Both the position numbers and the translations under genes were made by a program. This document shows positions 7,126 to 15,625 of a DNA stretch of 63,097 nt, piece by piece. How positions within the stretch are numbered: the stretch's first letter is position 1; every line of letters begins with the position of its first letter. The notes under the pieces are model-generated. The model was not told where the DNA came from and made no database searches. It saw only the letters and a list, made by a program, of their open reading frames with translations. The stretch is from RGIG8767 sp964386235 (GTDB lineage: Bacteria > Bacillota > Clostridia > Lachnospirales > Lachnospiraceae), in contig CAYLSH010000002.1 in the NCBI GenBank assembly GCA_964386235.1, positions 1 to 63,097 on the forward strand. The letters are read 5' to 3'.

Positions 7126-7407
7126 TAAGTCGATAGAAATATTGCCGGGAGGTAAAACGTATGCCTAAATTCTTGCGTAGTATCCGGATTCGCATAAGAT
7201 ATTTGCAGGAAATGGGCATATCTTTTTTTTTATCTCGCCCATGCCCAAAATTTACGCCAATTTTTGATGTTTACGGAGAAATTTGGGCATAACAACTTCT
7301 TTATCTTGTCTATGTCCAAAATTCTCGACATTTCTTGAAATTTCCGAATGGGCCTGGACATGGATGCTGCTTTTTCTGGCATATGTCCAAAAAACTACGT
7401 TTAAGGC
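7126..7407. repeat. Non-coding stretch with degenerate tandem repeats
   Basis: No gene seen. From 7214 about three diverged units of roughly 65-71 bases follow each other (starts near 7214, 7285 and 7350). Each begins GGGC and contains a CATATGTCCAAAA-like core (CCATGCCCAAAATT, CTATGTCCAAAATT, ATATGTCCAAAAAA) with a polypyrimidine run before it. Function unknown. Confidence 0.45.
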
Positions 7408-7851
7408 GTGTGGTACACAGGGAGGAACGAAGAGACGAGATCATTTTATAAAAATATCAGTCCGTTGAATAACCGGCCGGAAATGCCGGTGCTCTTATTT
7501 GTAGTAAAGAAAATTCCCGCCTTTTGGCTTTGCTATATAGCGGGATTATTAAGTGCAGAAATGATAGTGATACTTTTGCTTTTTTTCCTTGGCAAAAACA
7601 TGCTGGTTTGGGATGTGTTTGATACACAGACTATAACGCTGATTACATGTTACGGCTATATTGTTGTGATAGGGGTGACGTTGTTTTATTTGATGGTGCT
7701 TCTATTTATCGGACGTCGGTTAGTATCCGGATTTTGCTCTTTTGATGGGACGGCGCATGCCGTCCGTACTTTCTACGCAGGTATCCACCCGCACTTTCAT
7801 GCAAATACCTCACATATTGTAATTCTGCTGGCGACAGTGACAATTTTTTAA
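7408..7851 (+). CDS. Hypothetical membrane protein, doubtful
   Basis: An open frame of up to 147 residues (GTG 7408) or 122 residues (ATG 7483). Neither start has a good ribosome site. Two or three hydrophobic segments (IPAFWLCYIAGLLSAEMIVILLLFF and LITCYGYIVVIGVTLFYLMVLLF) look like real membrane helices. After about residue 110 the sequence is compositionally odd and crosses a perfect GACGGC-GCAT-GCCGTC hairpin, so it may be a degraded gene with a run-on tail. No family recognised. Confidence 0.35.
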   Translation: MWYTGRNEETRSFYKNISPLNNRPEMPVLLFVVKKIPAFWLCYIAGLLSAEMIVILLLFFLGKNMLVWDVFDTQTITLITCYGYIVVIGVTLFYLMVLLFIGRRLVSGFCSFDGTAHAVRTFYAGIHPHFHANTSHIVILLATVTIF

Positions 7852-7919
7852 ATATAGTATATAATGTGCATTGGCGTATGTCAAAATATACGGATGTACG
7901 AAAGAATGGAGAGAAATTT

Positions 7920-9275
7920 ATGCAAAGAGAACGTTTAGGAAGCCGTCTTGGATTTATTTTACTGAGTGCAGGATGTGCTATTGGTGTAGGTAATGTATGG
8001 AAGTTTCCCTATATGGTTGGTCAGTATGGAGGCGGTGCATTTGTACTGATCTACATATTCTTTTTAGTGATCATGGGGATTCCGGTTATGACGATGGAAT
8101 TTGCCATGGGGAGAGCCAGTCAGAAAAGCCCGCTGCGTGTATGCAATGGACTGGAACCCAAGGGAAGCAAATGGCATCTGTATGGATATGGTGCTATGCT
8201 GGGCAATTATATCCTGATGATGTTTTATACTTCCGTTACAGGTTGGATGCTGCAGTATTTTGTAGAGATGGCGAGAGGCAGTTTTAAAGGACTGGATGCG
8301 GATGGCGTGGCCGGACGTTTCGGACAGATGTTAGCGGCTCCGGTGTCCATGACGATTTATATGGGAATTGTGGTAGTGGCCGGTTTTGCCATTACTTCTT
8401 TTGGATTGCAAAAAGGAGTGGAGCGCATTACGAAGGTTATGATGATTGCGTTGCTTGTGATTATGCTGTTGCTTGCGGTTAACAGTATTTTTAAGGATGG
8501 AGGAAGCGAAGGCCTTCGTTTTTATCTGGTTCCGGATATTGACAGATTGTTGGATGCCGGTGTGAGCAATGTCGTGGTAGGTGCCATGAGCCAGGCGTTC
8601 TTTACCCTGAGTCTGGGAATTGGTGCGATGGCAATCTTTGGAAGTTACATTGGAAAAGAGCGTGCTCTGATGGGAGAGGCCGTAAATGTAGCGGTACTGG
8701 ATACCTTTGTGGCACTGTGCTCCGGTCTGATTATTTTCCCGGCATGTTTTGCCTATGGTGTGAAACCGGACAGTGGTCCAAGCCTTATCTTTATTACGTT
8801 GCCGAATATTTTTAATAATATGACGGGAGGACGCTTCTGGGGAAGTTTGTTCTTTGTATTTATGACATTCGCAGCATTTTCTACTATTATTGCGGAATTT
8901 GAGAATCTGACAGCCTGCTTTATGGAATTGACAGGTATGTCAAGAAAGAAAAGCTGTCTGTTGAATGTGATTATCGTATTTGTGTTATCCCTGCCCTGTG
9001 TGTTCGGCTACAATATATGGAGTTCTTTCATGCCGCTGGGAGAGGGAAGTACCGTGCTGGATCTGGAGGACTTTGTGGTTAGTAATTTTATGCTTCCGAT
9101 TGGTTCCCTGGTCATTATTTTATTCTGTACTCTCCGTTATGGATGGGGATGGAAAAACTTTTTGGCAGAAGCAAACGAAGGCAAGGGATTAAAAGTTGCA
9201 AACTGGATGCGCTGGTATATGATGATTGTATTGCCCATTATCATATTGATCATTTTCTTTATGGGCATTATCTGA
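7920..9275 (+). CDS. Sodium-dependent transporter, NSS/SNF family
   Basis: 451 residues from ATG 7920 with GGAGAG upstream. The N-terminus RLGSRLGFILLSAGCAIGVGNVWKFPYMVGQYGGGAF is the TM1 signature of neurotransmitter:sodium symporters, with the unwound helix and sodium site. FFTLSLGIGAMAIFGSYI is TM6-like and FVFMTFAAFSTIIAEFENL is the TM8 region. Bacterial members take up amino acids with sodium (LeuT, TnaT, MhsT types). The length fits the short 11- or 12-helix prokaryotic class. Substrate not readable. A second, diverged member sits at 13377. Confidence 0.95.
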   Translation: MQRERLGSRLGFILLSAGCAIGVGNVWKFPYMVGQYGGGAFVLIYIFFLVIMGIPVMTMEFAMGRASQKSPLRVCNGLEPKGSKWHLYGYGAMLGNYILMMFYTSVTGWMLQYFVEMARGSFKGLDADGVAGRFGQMLAAPVSMTIYMGIVVVAGFAITSFGLQKGVERITKVMMIALLVIMLLLAVNSIFKDGGSEGLRFYLVPDIDRLLDAGVSNVVVGAMSQAFFTLSLGIGAMAIFGSYIGKERALMGEAVNVAVLDTFVALCSGLIIFPACFAYGVKPDSGPSLIFITLPNIFNNMTGGRFWGSLFFVFMTFAAFSTIIAEFENLTACFMELTGMSRKKSCLLNVIIVFVLSLPCVFGYNIWSSFMPLGEGSTVLDLEDFVVSNFMLPIGSLVIILFCTLRYGWGWKNFLAEANEGKGLKVANWMRWYMMIVLPIIILIIFFMGII

Positions 9276-9312
9276 TAAATTTTATCAGCCCGATCTGGAA
9301 AAGAAAGGTATA

Positions 9313-10677
9313 ATGATTGTGAAAAGAACAAATGATTTAACCGTGGGGAATCCGATTAAGGGGATTTTGATTTTTATGGTCCCGATTATTTTCGGGAATG
9401 TATTTCAACATATGTATAATCTGGTGGATACGGTTATCGTAGGGCATATTCTGGGAGAAGAGGCGCTGGCAGCTGTGGGAGCTACTTCTGCATTGTACGG
9501 ATTTTTTACCAGCATGGCATTCGGTATGACCAATGGTTATTCCATCGTGATTGCCCGTTTCTTTGGTGGAAGGGATGAAAAGGGGCTGAAACGTTCCTTA
9601 GCACATACTGTGATGTTAACGGTTATTTCTTCAGCAGTGCTGACGCTGATCGGTGTTGTTTTTGCAAGACCGCTTCTGACTTTGTTGCAGACACCGCAGG
9701 AGATCATAGAGCAGTCTTATTCCTATGTGATCGTGGTACTTGCCTGTCTGTTGGTGTCCATGCTTTATAATATGTTTGCCGGAATGCTCCGTGGAATCGG
9801 CAATAGTCTGATGCCCCTTGTATTTTTGATTATCAGTACCGTGTGCAATGCCGTATTGGATGTGGTATTTGTCGGATACGTCGGTATGGGAGTTAAAGGA
9901 GCAGCATGGGCAACGGTTTTAGCCCAGCTTATTTCCGTTTTCAGCAGTTTAATTTATGTGTGGAAAAAATGTCCGCAGCTTCATGTAAGAAAAGGCGATT
10001 TCAAATGGAACGGTATCATAGCGGAGGATCTGTTTACCAATGGCATTTCCATGGCATTGATGTTCTCCATCGTTTCCATCGGCTCCATTGCACTTCAGAG
10101 TGCCATTAACAGTTTGGGATCCATTACGATCGCAGCGCATACGGCGGCGCGTAAGATCGGGGAGATGTTTATGATGTTCTTTACACCGCTGAGTATGGCA
10201 GGATCCACTTATTGCAGCCAGAATCTGGGAGCAGGAAAAAAGGATCGTATTCCACAGGGAATGCGTGCCTGCTTTGTGGTTGGTTTTACGGCAGCAGCAT
10301 TTGTCAACCTCATTACGTTTTTGGCGGCAGAACCGATTCTGATTGCAGTTACCGGTTCCCACAACATAGAGCTGATTCAGACTTCCGCGCTTTATCTGCA
10401 CATTAACCTGCCGTTTTATTTCGCACTGACGATATTGCTGACGCTCAGAAGCGCATTACAGGGATTGGGCCATAAGTTGATCCCCCTTCTTGCAAGTGTG
10501 ATTGAACTGGCCAGCAAGTTTGTCGTAGCATCCCTTTTGGTGCCGCATATAGGTTATCTTGGTGTGTGTATAGTGGAACCTCTGGTTTGGATTATTTGTG
10601 CCATTTTGGTATTTACGGATTATAAATTATTGATGAGAAAAATGAAAAAGCAGGATTTGGGCAATACTGTTTCATAG
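9313..10677 (+). CDS. MATE family multidrug/organic cation exporter
   Basis: 454 residues, two six-helix halves. ATG 9313 follows AAAGG. The start DLTVGNPIKGILIFMVPIIFGNVFQHMYNLVDTVIVGHILGEEALAAVGA is the classic MatE repeat, and the second half repeats it (LFTNGISMALMFSIVSIGSIALQ...). Such antiporters export drugs or cations using sodium or proton gradients. It lies 38 bases after the NSS transporter and touches the copper ATPase gene downstream, so the three may be cotranscribed. Confidence 0.93.
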   Translation: MIVKRTNDLTVGNPIKGILIFMVPIIFGNVFQHMYNLVDTVIVGHILGEEALAAVGATSALYGFFTSMAFGMTNGYSIVIARFFGGRDEKGLKRSLAHTVMLTVISSAVLTLIGVVFARPLLTLLQTPQEIIEQSYSYVIVVLACLLVSMLYNMFAGMLRGIGNSLMPLVFLIISTVCNAVLDVVFVGYVGMGVKGAAWATVLAQLISVFSSLIYVWKKCPQLHVRKGDFKWNGIIAEDLFTNGISMALMFSIVSIGSIALQSAINSLGSITIAAHTAARKIGEMFMMFFTPLSMAGSTYCSQNLGAGKKDRIPQGMRACFVVGFTAAAFVNLITFLAAEPILIAVTGSHNIELIQTSALYLHINLPFYFALTILLTLRSALQGLGHKLIPLLASVIELASKFVVASLLVPHIGYLGVCIVEPLVWIICAILVFTDYKLLMRKMKKQDLGNTVS

Positions 10678-10683
10678 GAGAAA

Positions 10684-13266
10684 ATGAAAATGGAACAATA
10701 TAGTGTGACCGGAATGAGTTGTGCTGCCTGCAGTGCGCGTGTGGAAAAAGCAGTAAATGCGGTGGAAGGGGTAACTTCCTGCAGCGTCAGTCTGCTTACC
10801 AACTCCATGGGAGTGGAGGGAAGTGCCGATCCGGCGGCTGTTATAAAAGCAGTACAGGATGCCGGTTATGGAGCAAACAGAAGAGGAAGCGGAGAAAAAA
10901 AGCAGAATGCAGTCTCAAACTATGAAGATATGATCGAAGATAAGCAGACTCCTGCTTTGAAAAAAAGGCTCTTATGCTCCCTGATTTTTCTGCTTGTCCT
11001 GATGTACTTTTCCATGGGACATATGATGTGGAATTGGCCGGTACCCAACTTTTTTGAACAGAATATGCCGGCACAGGGATTGTTGCAGATGTTATTGACC
11101 ATAGTGGTCATGGTGATTAACCAAAAGTTTTTTGTCAGTGGCTTTAAGAGTTTGTGCCACCGCAGTCCCAACATGGATACACTGGTAGCACTGGGATCCG
11201 GCGCCGCATTTGGATACAGCACATATGCCTTATTTATGATGACAAAGTATCTTGCGGAAGGGGACATGGGCATGGTTCATGACTATATGCATGAACTGTA
11301 TTTTGAATCCGCCGCCATGATCTTAACATTAATTACAGTTGGAAAAATGTTAGAAGCAAGATCAAAGGGACGTACAACGGACGCTTTAAAAGGGCTTTTA
11401 CAACTGACTCCGAAAACGGCAGTGATTGAAGTGAACGGAATCGAACAGGAAGTATTGATCGAGGAGGTCAAAAAGGGAGATATTTTTCTGGTAAGACCCG
11501 GAGAAAGCATTCCTGTGGATGGTGTGGTAATAGAAGGAAGCAGTGCGGTAAATGAGTCAGCACTGACCGGAGAAAGCATTCCGGTTGATAAGGAAGCGGG
11601 AAGTCAGGTATCGGCTGCTACGGTCAACCAGTCCGGTTTCCTACGCTGTGAGGCGCAGAGAGTGGGAGAAGATACTACCCTTTCCCGGATTATACAGATG
11701 GTCAGTGATGCGGCGGCAACCAAGGCACCGATTGCAAAAGTGGCGGACAAAGTCTCCGGTGTTTTCGTGCCGGTCGTCATTGCAATTGCGATTTTTACAA
11801 CATTTGCATGGCTGTTTGCAGGGCAGGATATCGGATATGCCCTTGCAAGAGGAATTTCGGTTTTGGTAATCAGTTGTCCCTGTGCTTTGGGGCTGGCTAC
11901 TCCGGTTGCCATTATGGTCGGGAACGGCGTGGGCGCTAAGAACGGAATTTTGTTTAAAACAGCGGTTTCTTTAGAAATGACCGGCAAAGTCAATGTGGTA
12001 GCATTGGACAAAACCGGAACGATTACAAAAGGAACACCCGTGGTCACGGACATTGTACCGGCAAAAGAGGTGTCAGAAGAAGAACTTATAGAGATTGCAG
12101 CGGCACTGGAATATAGGAGTGAACATCCGCTTGCCAAGGCGGTTAACGAATACGCAACTGCTAAGAATATTCGAGTGACGGATGTGTCAGATTTTACGGC
12201 ATTGCCGGGAAATGGTCTGACGGCTGTATTGGATAATAAAAAAATAACCGGAGGCAGTCAGAAATTTATTCTGGAACAGTTACAAGACGATCAGGATGAC
12301 ACCTGTGTGGAAATACAAAAGCAGGCGGAATATCTGGCAGAAGAAGGAAAGACGCCTTTGTTTTTTGCAAAAGAGAAGAAGCTGCTTGGCATGATCGCCG
12401 TTGCCGATGTTATGAAAGAGGACAGTTTTGAAGCGATCGGGCAGCTGAAGAATATGGGAATCCATGTGGTGATGCTAACCGGCGATAATCAAAAAACAGC
12501 GGATGCCATCGGCAAAAAAGCAGGTGTGGATGAGGTGATCGCAGAGGTTCTTCCGGATGGCAAAGAGGCGGTGATCCGAAGCCTTCAGAAAAAAGGAAAA
12601 GTTGTCATGGTCGGGGATGGCATTAATGATGCACCGGCACTAACAAGAGCCGATATTGGTATGGCAATCGGAGCCGGAACGGATGTGGCTATCGATGCGG
12701 CAGATGTGGTGCTGGTTAAGAGCCGTTTGCCGGATGTGGCAGCTGCCATACGTTTAAGCCGGGCAACCCTTCGCAATATTCACGAAAACCTGTTTTGGGC
12801 ATTCTTTTATAATGTGATTGGGATTCCGCTCGCTGCCGGAATCTGGATTCCGATATTCGGATGGGAACTGAATCCTATGTTTGGGGCGGCAGCAATGAGT
12901 CTTTCCAGTTTTTGCGTGGTTAGCAATGCCCTGCGCCTGAATTTTATAAAAGTGCAGGATCCATCCAAAGATAAAAAGAAGAAAAATGCATTTAGCATGG
13001 ACAGAAACATTCAAATTAAAGATAATGAAGGAAAAGAGAATAGGGAGGATACGAATATGACAAAGACAATGAAAATAAATGGTATGATGTGTGCGCATTG
13101 CGAAGCAAGAGTAAAAAAGACTCTGGAAGCATTGGAACAGGTGGCGGAAGCCACTGTCAGCCATGAGCAGGGAACTGCAGTCGTGACGCTGAATGCGGAT
13201 ATTTCGGATGAGGATCTCAAAAATGCCGTGGAAGCACAGGACTATGAAGTGGTTTCTGTGGAATAG
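10684..13266 (+). CDS. copA: Copper-exporting P1B-type ATPase with HMA domains at both ends
   Basis: 860 residues. ATG 10684 or the better-spaced ATG 10690 (TAGGAG site). Order: N-terminal HMA domain with GMSCAACSAR, eight-helix P1B core with ISCPCALGLATP (CPC near residue 398), phosphorylation site DKTGTITKG (Asp442), TGDN and GDGINDAP hinge, then a charged linker and a second HMA domain with GMMCAHCEAR (residues about 795-855). CPC with GMxCxxC domains indicates Cu(I) export. The C-terminal HMA is unusual. It begins at Met792, whose codon (13057) has GGGAGG eight bases upstream, so a free 69-residue CopZ-like chaperone may be made from the same mRNA. Confidence 0.93.
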   Translation: MKMEQYSVTGMSCAACSARVEKAVNAVEGVTSCSVSLLTNSMGVEGSADPAAVIKAVQDAGYGANRRGSGEKKQNAVSNYEDMIEDKQTPALKKRLLCSLIFLLVLMYFSMGHMMWNWPVPNFFEQNMPAQGLLQMLLTIVVMVINQKFFVSGFKSLCHRSPNMDTLVALGSGAAFGYSTYALFMMTKYLAEGDMGMVHDYMHELYFESAAMILTLITVGKMLEARSKGRTTDALKGLLQLTPKTAVIEVNGIEQEVLIEEVKKGDIFLVRPGESIPVDGVVIEGSSAVNESALTGESIPVDKEAGSQVSAATVNQSGFLRCEAQRVGEDTTLSRIIQMVSDAAATKAPIAKVADKVSGVFVPVVIAIAIFTTFAWLFAGQDIGYALARGISVLVISCPCALGLATPVAIMVGNGVGAKNGILFKTAVSLEMTGKVNVVALDKTGTITKGTPVVTDIVPAKEVSEEELIEIAAALEYRSEHPLAKAVNEYATAKNIRVTDVSDFTALPGNGLTAVLDNKKITGGSQKFILEQLQDDQDDTCVEIQKQAEYLAEEGKTPLFFAKEKKLLGMIAVADVMKEDSFEAIGQLKNMGIHVVMLTGDNQKTADAIGKKAGVDEVIAEVLPDGKEAVIRSLQKKGKVVMVGDGINDAPALTRADIGMAIGAGTDVAIDAADVVLVKSRLPDVAAAIRLSRATLRNIHENLFWAFFYNVIGIPLAAGIWIPIFGWELNPMFGAAAMSLSSFCVVSNALRLNFIKVQDPSKDKKKKNAFSMDRNIQIKDNEGKENREDTNMTKTMKINGMMCAHCEARVKKTLEALEQVAEATVSHEQGTAVVTLNADISDEDLKNAVEAQDYEVVSVE
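13043..13059 (+). promoter_or_regulatory. Internal ribosome binding site and start for a CopZ-like protein
   Basis: GGGAGG (13043-13048), eight bases, ATG (13057-13059), in frame inside the ATPase gene. Initiation here gives MTKTMKINGMMCAHCEARVK... (69 residues to 13266), the size and sequence pattern of a stand-alone copper chaperone. Either a dual-product gene or the trace of a copA-copZ fusion. Confidence 0.55.
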
Positions 13267-13284
13267 AATAGGAAATGAGAGTAT

Positions 13285-13326
13285 TCAAAAAAGAGCAGAC
13301 ACAACGCATGTTTGTTCTTTTTTGAA
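13285..13326 (+). terminator. Terminator after the copper ATPase gene
   Basis: AAAAAAGAGCAGACA pairs with TGTTTGTTCTTTTTT around the loop CAACGCA; a T run completes it. It separates copA from the next promoter. Confidence 0.7.
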
Positions 13327-13336
13327 TACAAAAAAA

Positions 13337-13365
13337 TTGACAATCAGGCGTGGTTATTATAACAT
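13337..13365 (+). promoter_or_regulatory. Promoter of the second NSS transporter
   Basis: TTGACA (13337-13342), 17 bases, TAACAT (13360-13365), twelve bases before the start codon at 13377. The untranslated leader would be only a few bases, just enough for GAGGG. Confidence 0.6.
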
Positions 13366-13376
13366 AGAGGGAAATT

Positions 13377-14765
13377 ATGAAAAAAGATAAAGAAAGTGAA
13401 AACATTATGAGTGAGAACAAAAGAGGTAGTTTTAGTGGTGGACTTGGATTTGTATTAGCGGCTGCAGGAAGTGCAGTTGGTCTGGGAAATATTTGGAGAT
13501 TCCCTTATCTGGCAGCACAATATGGCGGCGGTATCTTCCTATTGGTATATCTGATCCTGGTTCTGACATTTGGTTTTTCCATGCTGACACTGGAGATTGG
13601 AATCGGACGCAAGACGAAAGTAAGTTGTATTCATGCGTATACGCGTTTTGACAAGAGATTTGGATTCCTTGGTTATCTGGCAGCAGTTGTTCCGATTATT
13701 ATTCTTCCTTATTACAGTGTAATTGGTGGATGGGTTATCAAATATATGATTACCTTCCTTGCCGGAAAAGGAACGGATGCAGCGGTGGATGGTTATTTTG
13801 GAGGATTCGTGGGACAAACTGCATCCCCGATTGTATTTTTTGCCATCTTCCTGCTTTTGACAACCGTGATTGTACTTGGTGGTGTGGAAAAGGGAATTGA
13901 AAAAGTGAGTACGGTATTAATGCCGGTGCTGGTGTTAATTTCCGTTGGTGTGTGTATCTTTGTATGTACTTTGGATGGAGCGGGAGCAGGTATCAAATAC
14001 TATCTCCTTCCTGATTTTTCCAAGTTTTCCATTAAGACCGTGTGTGCGGCAATGGGACAGTTGTTCTATTCTTTGAGTATTGCGATGGGTATTATGGTAT
14101 CCTATGGTTCCTACGTAAAAGACGATGTGAATTTAAGCAAGTCCGTCAATCATATTGAAATTTTTGATACATCCATAGCGATGTTATCCGGTTTCATGAT
14201 TGTACCGGCTGTTTACATCTTCAGCGGTGAAGAGGGATTGAAGAGTGCAGGAGCAGGACTGATGTTCAATACGCTTCCGAAGGTATTTGATGCCATGCCG
14301 TTTGGACAGTTTATCGGAGCAGCATTCTTTGTTCTGGTACTACTGGCAGCTCTTACCAGTTCCATCTCCATTATGGAAGCCATTACATCCATTTTTATGG
14401 ATAAATTTAAAATGTCCCGTGTGAAAGCGGTAATGATTTGTTTTATAATCAGTTTGATACTCGGTATCCCGTCTTCTTTAGGCAATGGTGTCTGGGCAAA
14501 TATCAAACTTCTTGGTATGGACTTCCTGACCTTCTTTGATTACATTTCTAACAGTGTATTGATGCCGATTGTAGCACTTGCAACCTGTATTCTGATTGGT
14601 TGGGTTACCGGCACAAAGGTTATTGAAGATGAGATTACCAAAAACGGAGAAAAATTTGCACGTCTTCAGGTATTCCGTGTGATGGTAAAATATGTTTCTC
14701 CGATCTGCCTTGTGATTATTTTGATATTCTACACATTGGCACAGTTTGGAATTATTTCTTATTAA
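13377..14765 (+). CDS. Sodium-dependent transporter, NSS/SNF family (second copy)
   Basis: 462 residues; ATG 13377 follows GAGGG. The TM1 block GGLGFVLAAAGSAVGLGNIWRFPYLAAQYGGGIF is a close match to the family, and LFYSLSIAMGIMVSYGSYV is TM6-like. It differs clearly from the NSS gene at 7920 (for example the TM1 WRFP versus WKFP and the C-terminal half), so this is an old paralogue rather than a recent duplication. It has its own promoter and terminator. Probable amino acid uptake; substrate unknown. Confidence 0.95.
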   Translation: MKKDKESENIMSENKRGSFSGGLGFVLAAAGSAVGLGNIWRFPYLAAQYGGGIFLLVYLILVLTFGFSMLTLEIGIGRKTKVSCIHAYTRFDKRFGFLGYLAAVVPIIILPYYSVIGGWVIKYMITFLAGKGTDAAVDGYFGGFVGQTASPIVFFAIFLLLTTVIVLGGVEKGIEKVSTVLMPVLVLISVGVCIFVCTLDGAGAGIKYYLLPDFSKFSIKTVCAAMGQLFYSLSIAMGIMVSYGSYVKDDVNLSKSVNHIEIFDTSIAMLSGFMIVPAVYIFSGEEGLKSAGAGLMFNTLPKVFDAMPFGQFIGAAFFVLVLLAALTSSISIMEAITSIFMDKFKMSRVKAVMICFIISLILGIPSSLGNGVWANIKLLGMDFLTFFDYISNSVLMPIVALATCILIGWVTGTKVIEDEITKNGEKFARLQVFRVMVKYVSPICLVIILIFYTLAQFGIISY

Positions 14766-14787
14766 TACAATTTTATATCATGAATCT

Positions 14788-14830
14788 TAAAGGGCCGGCG
14801 CACTGAGTAATTCGTGCACGGCTCTTTTTT
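14788..14830 (+). terminator. Terminator after the second NSS transporter
   Basis: AAAGGGCCGGCGCAC pairs with GTGCACGGCTCTTT, ending in six T. A 39-bp repeat follows directly. Confidence 0.8.
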
Positions 14831-14868
14831 ATGCAATAAGAAATTTTTTTGAAATTACCTATTGCACA
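14830..14868. repeat. 39-bp interspersed palindromic repeat, copy 1
   Basis: An imperfect palindrome whose ends are TATGCAATA and TATTGCACA. It matches 40394-40432 at 34 of 39 positions. Both copies sit immediately after an intrinsic terminator, and both keep the stem. Likely a small repeated intergenic element. Confidence 0.7.
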
Positions 14869-14884
14869 AAAAAATAAAAAAGTG

Positions 14885-14939
14885 TTGACATTTTAAAAAT
14901 AGATGATATTATGAACATATGAACAGACATTCATATGTT
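14885..14939 (+). promoter_or_regulatory. Promoter and ArsR-type operator of the zinc/cadmium efflux operon
   Basis: TTGACA (14885-14890), 16 bases, TATTAT (14907-14912). Directly after lies a perfect inverted repeat AACATATGAA-N6-TTCATATGTT (14914-14939). ATATGAA/TTCATAT palindromes are the known binding sites of SmtB/CadC/CzrA-type repressors, and the first gene encodes one, so metal-relieved autorepression is strongly suggested. Confidence 0.8.
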
Positions 14940-14958
14940 AAGAGGAAGGAGAAGGCAC

Positions 14959-15330
14959 ATGAAACGTGATCTTACAAAAGAACATGCGGAGAGCTGCAGT
15001 GAACACCATTGCCATGATGAGTTGGTCCATCGCGTAGAGACCGAGATACCGGTGGAGGAAGATCTGTATGATCTGGCGGATTTTTTTAAAGTCTTTGGTG
15101 ATACTACAAGAATCAAGATTTTATATGTGCTCCGGCTTAGTGAGATGTGCGTATGTGACATTGCCGAAAGCCTTTCCATGACGCAGTCGGCCATTTCCCA
15201 TCAGTTGCGTGTGCTCAAGCAGATGGAACTGGTTAAGAACCGGCGTGACGGCAAGACCATATACTATTCACTGGCGGATGACCACATCGCAGGCATCTTA
15301 GATATGGGCTTGGAACACATTCAGGAATAG
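14959..15330 (+). CDS. ArsR/SmtB-family metal-sensing repressor
   Basis: 123 residues from ATG 14959, seven bases after AAGGAG. A His/Cys-rich N-terminus (SCSEHHCHDE) precedes a winged helix: FFKVFGDTTRIKILYVL, EMCVCDIAESLSMTQSAISHQLRVLK. The CVCD motif in the recognition region is the ArsR/CadC alpha-3 metal site, and the last helix (DDHIAGILDMGLEHIQE) carries Asp/His/Glu as in alpha-5 zinc sites. It therefore probably senses Zn, Cd or Pb and releases the operator at 14914-14939. The next two genes encode an HMA protein and a P1B ATPase. Confidence 0.93.
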   Translation: MKRDLTKEHAESCSEHHCHDELVHRVETEIPVEEDLYDLADFFKVFGDTTRIKILYVLRLSEMCVCDIAESLSMTQSAISHQLRVLKQMELVKNRRDGKTIYYSLADDHIAGILDMGLEHIQE

Positions 15331-15347
15331 AAAGAGAGGATTTTATT

Positions 15348-15569
15348 ATGATCAAAACGTATATTTTAGAGGATTTGGACTGTGCACACTGCGCAGGCAA
15401 GATTGAAGAGGCAGTTGGCAAATTAGATGGCGTGAATAAGAGTACATGTACTCTTTTAACACAGAAACTGGTTGTCGATGTAACGGATGACAAGGCAGCA
15501 TCCCTTACAGCAGAAGTAAAGAAAATCGTAAAGAAATACGAACCGGACGTAGAAGTGATTGAGAAGTAG
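15348..15569 (+). CDS. Free heavy-metal-associated (HMA) domain protein
   Basis: 73 residues, one HMA fold: LEDLDCAHCAGKIEEAV with the CxxC metal site preceded by Asp, as in Zn/Cd/Pb-type HMA domains rather than the GMxCxxC of copper chaperones. The ATPase downstream has no N-terminal HMA, so this small protein is probably its detached metal-binding domain. It starts 17 bases after the repressor and is followed by a hairpin with a T run (15583-15614), which may make it more abundant than the ATPase. Confidence 0.9.
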   Translation: MIKTYILEDLDCAHCAGKIEEAVGKLDGVNKSTCTLLTQKLVVDVTDDKAASLTAEVKKIVKKYEPDVEVIEK

Positions 15570-15582
15570 TGAAGGAAACGTG

Positions 15583-15614
15583 CCGCGGAGGGAACTTCCT
15601 TCCGCGGTTTTTTA
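15583..15614 (+). terminator. Intra-operon hairpin between HMA gene and ATPase
   Basis: CCGCGGAGG and CCTTCCGCGG form a strong stem followed by TTTTTT, immediately before the AGGAGG of the ATPase gene. As the operon has no other visible promoter here, it probably acts as a partial terminator or stability element that lowers ATPase expression relative to the HMA protein. Confidence 0.7.
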
Positions 15615-15625
15615 GGAGGATTACA

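Noticed and set aside
7408..7851. CPBP-type membrane protease
   Set aside because: The hydrophobic segments are present but no EExxxR or HxxxB motif can be seen.
9949..10401. Long minus-strand frame opposite the MATE gene
   Set aside because: Cys/His-rich low-quality composition typical of an antisense shadow; the plus-strand gene explains the region.
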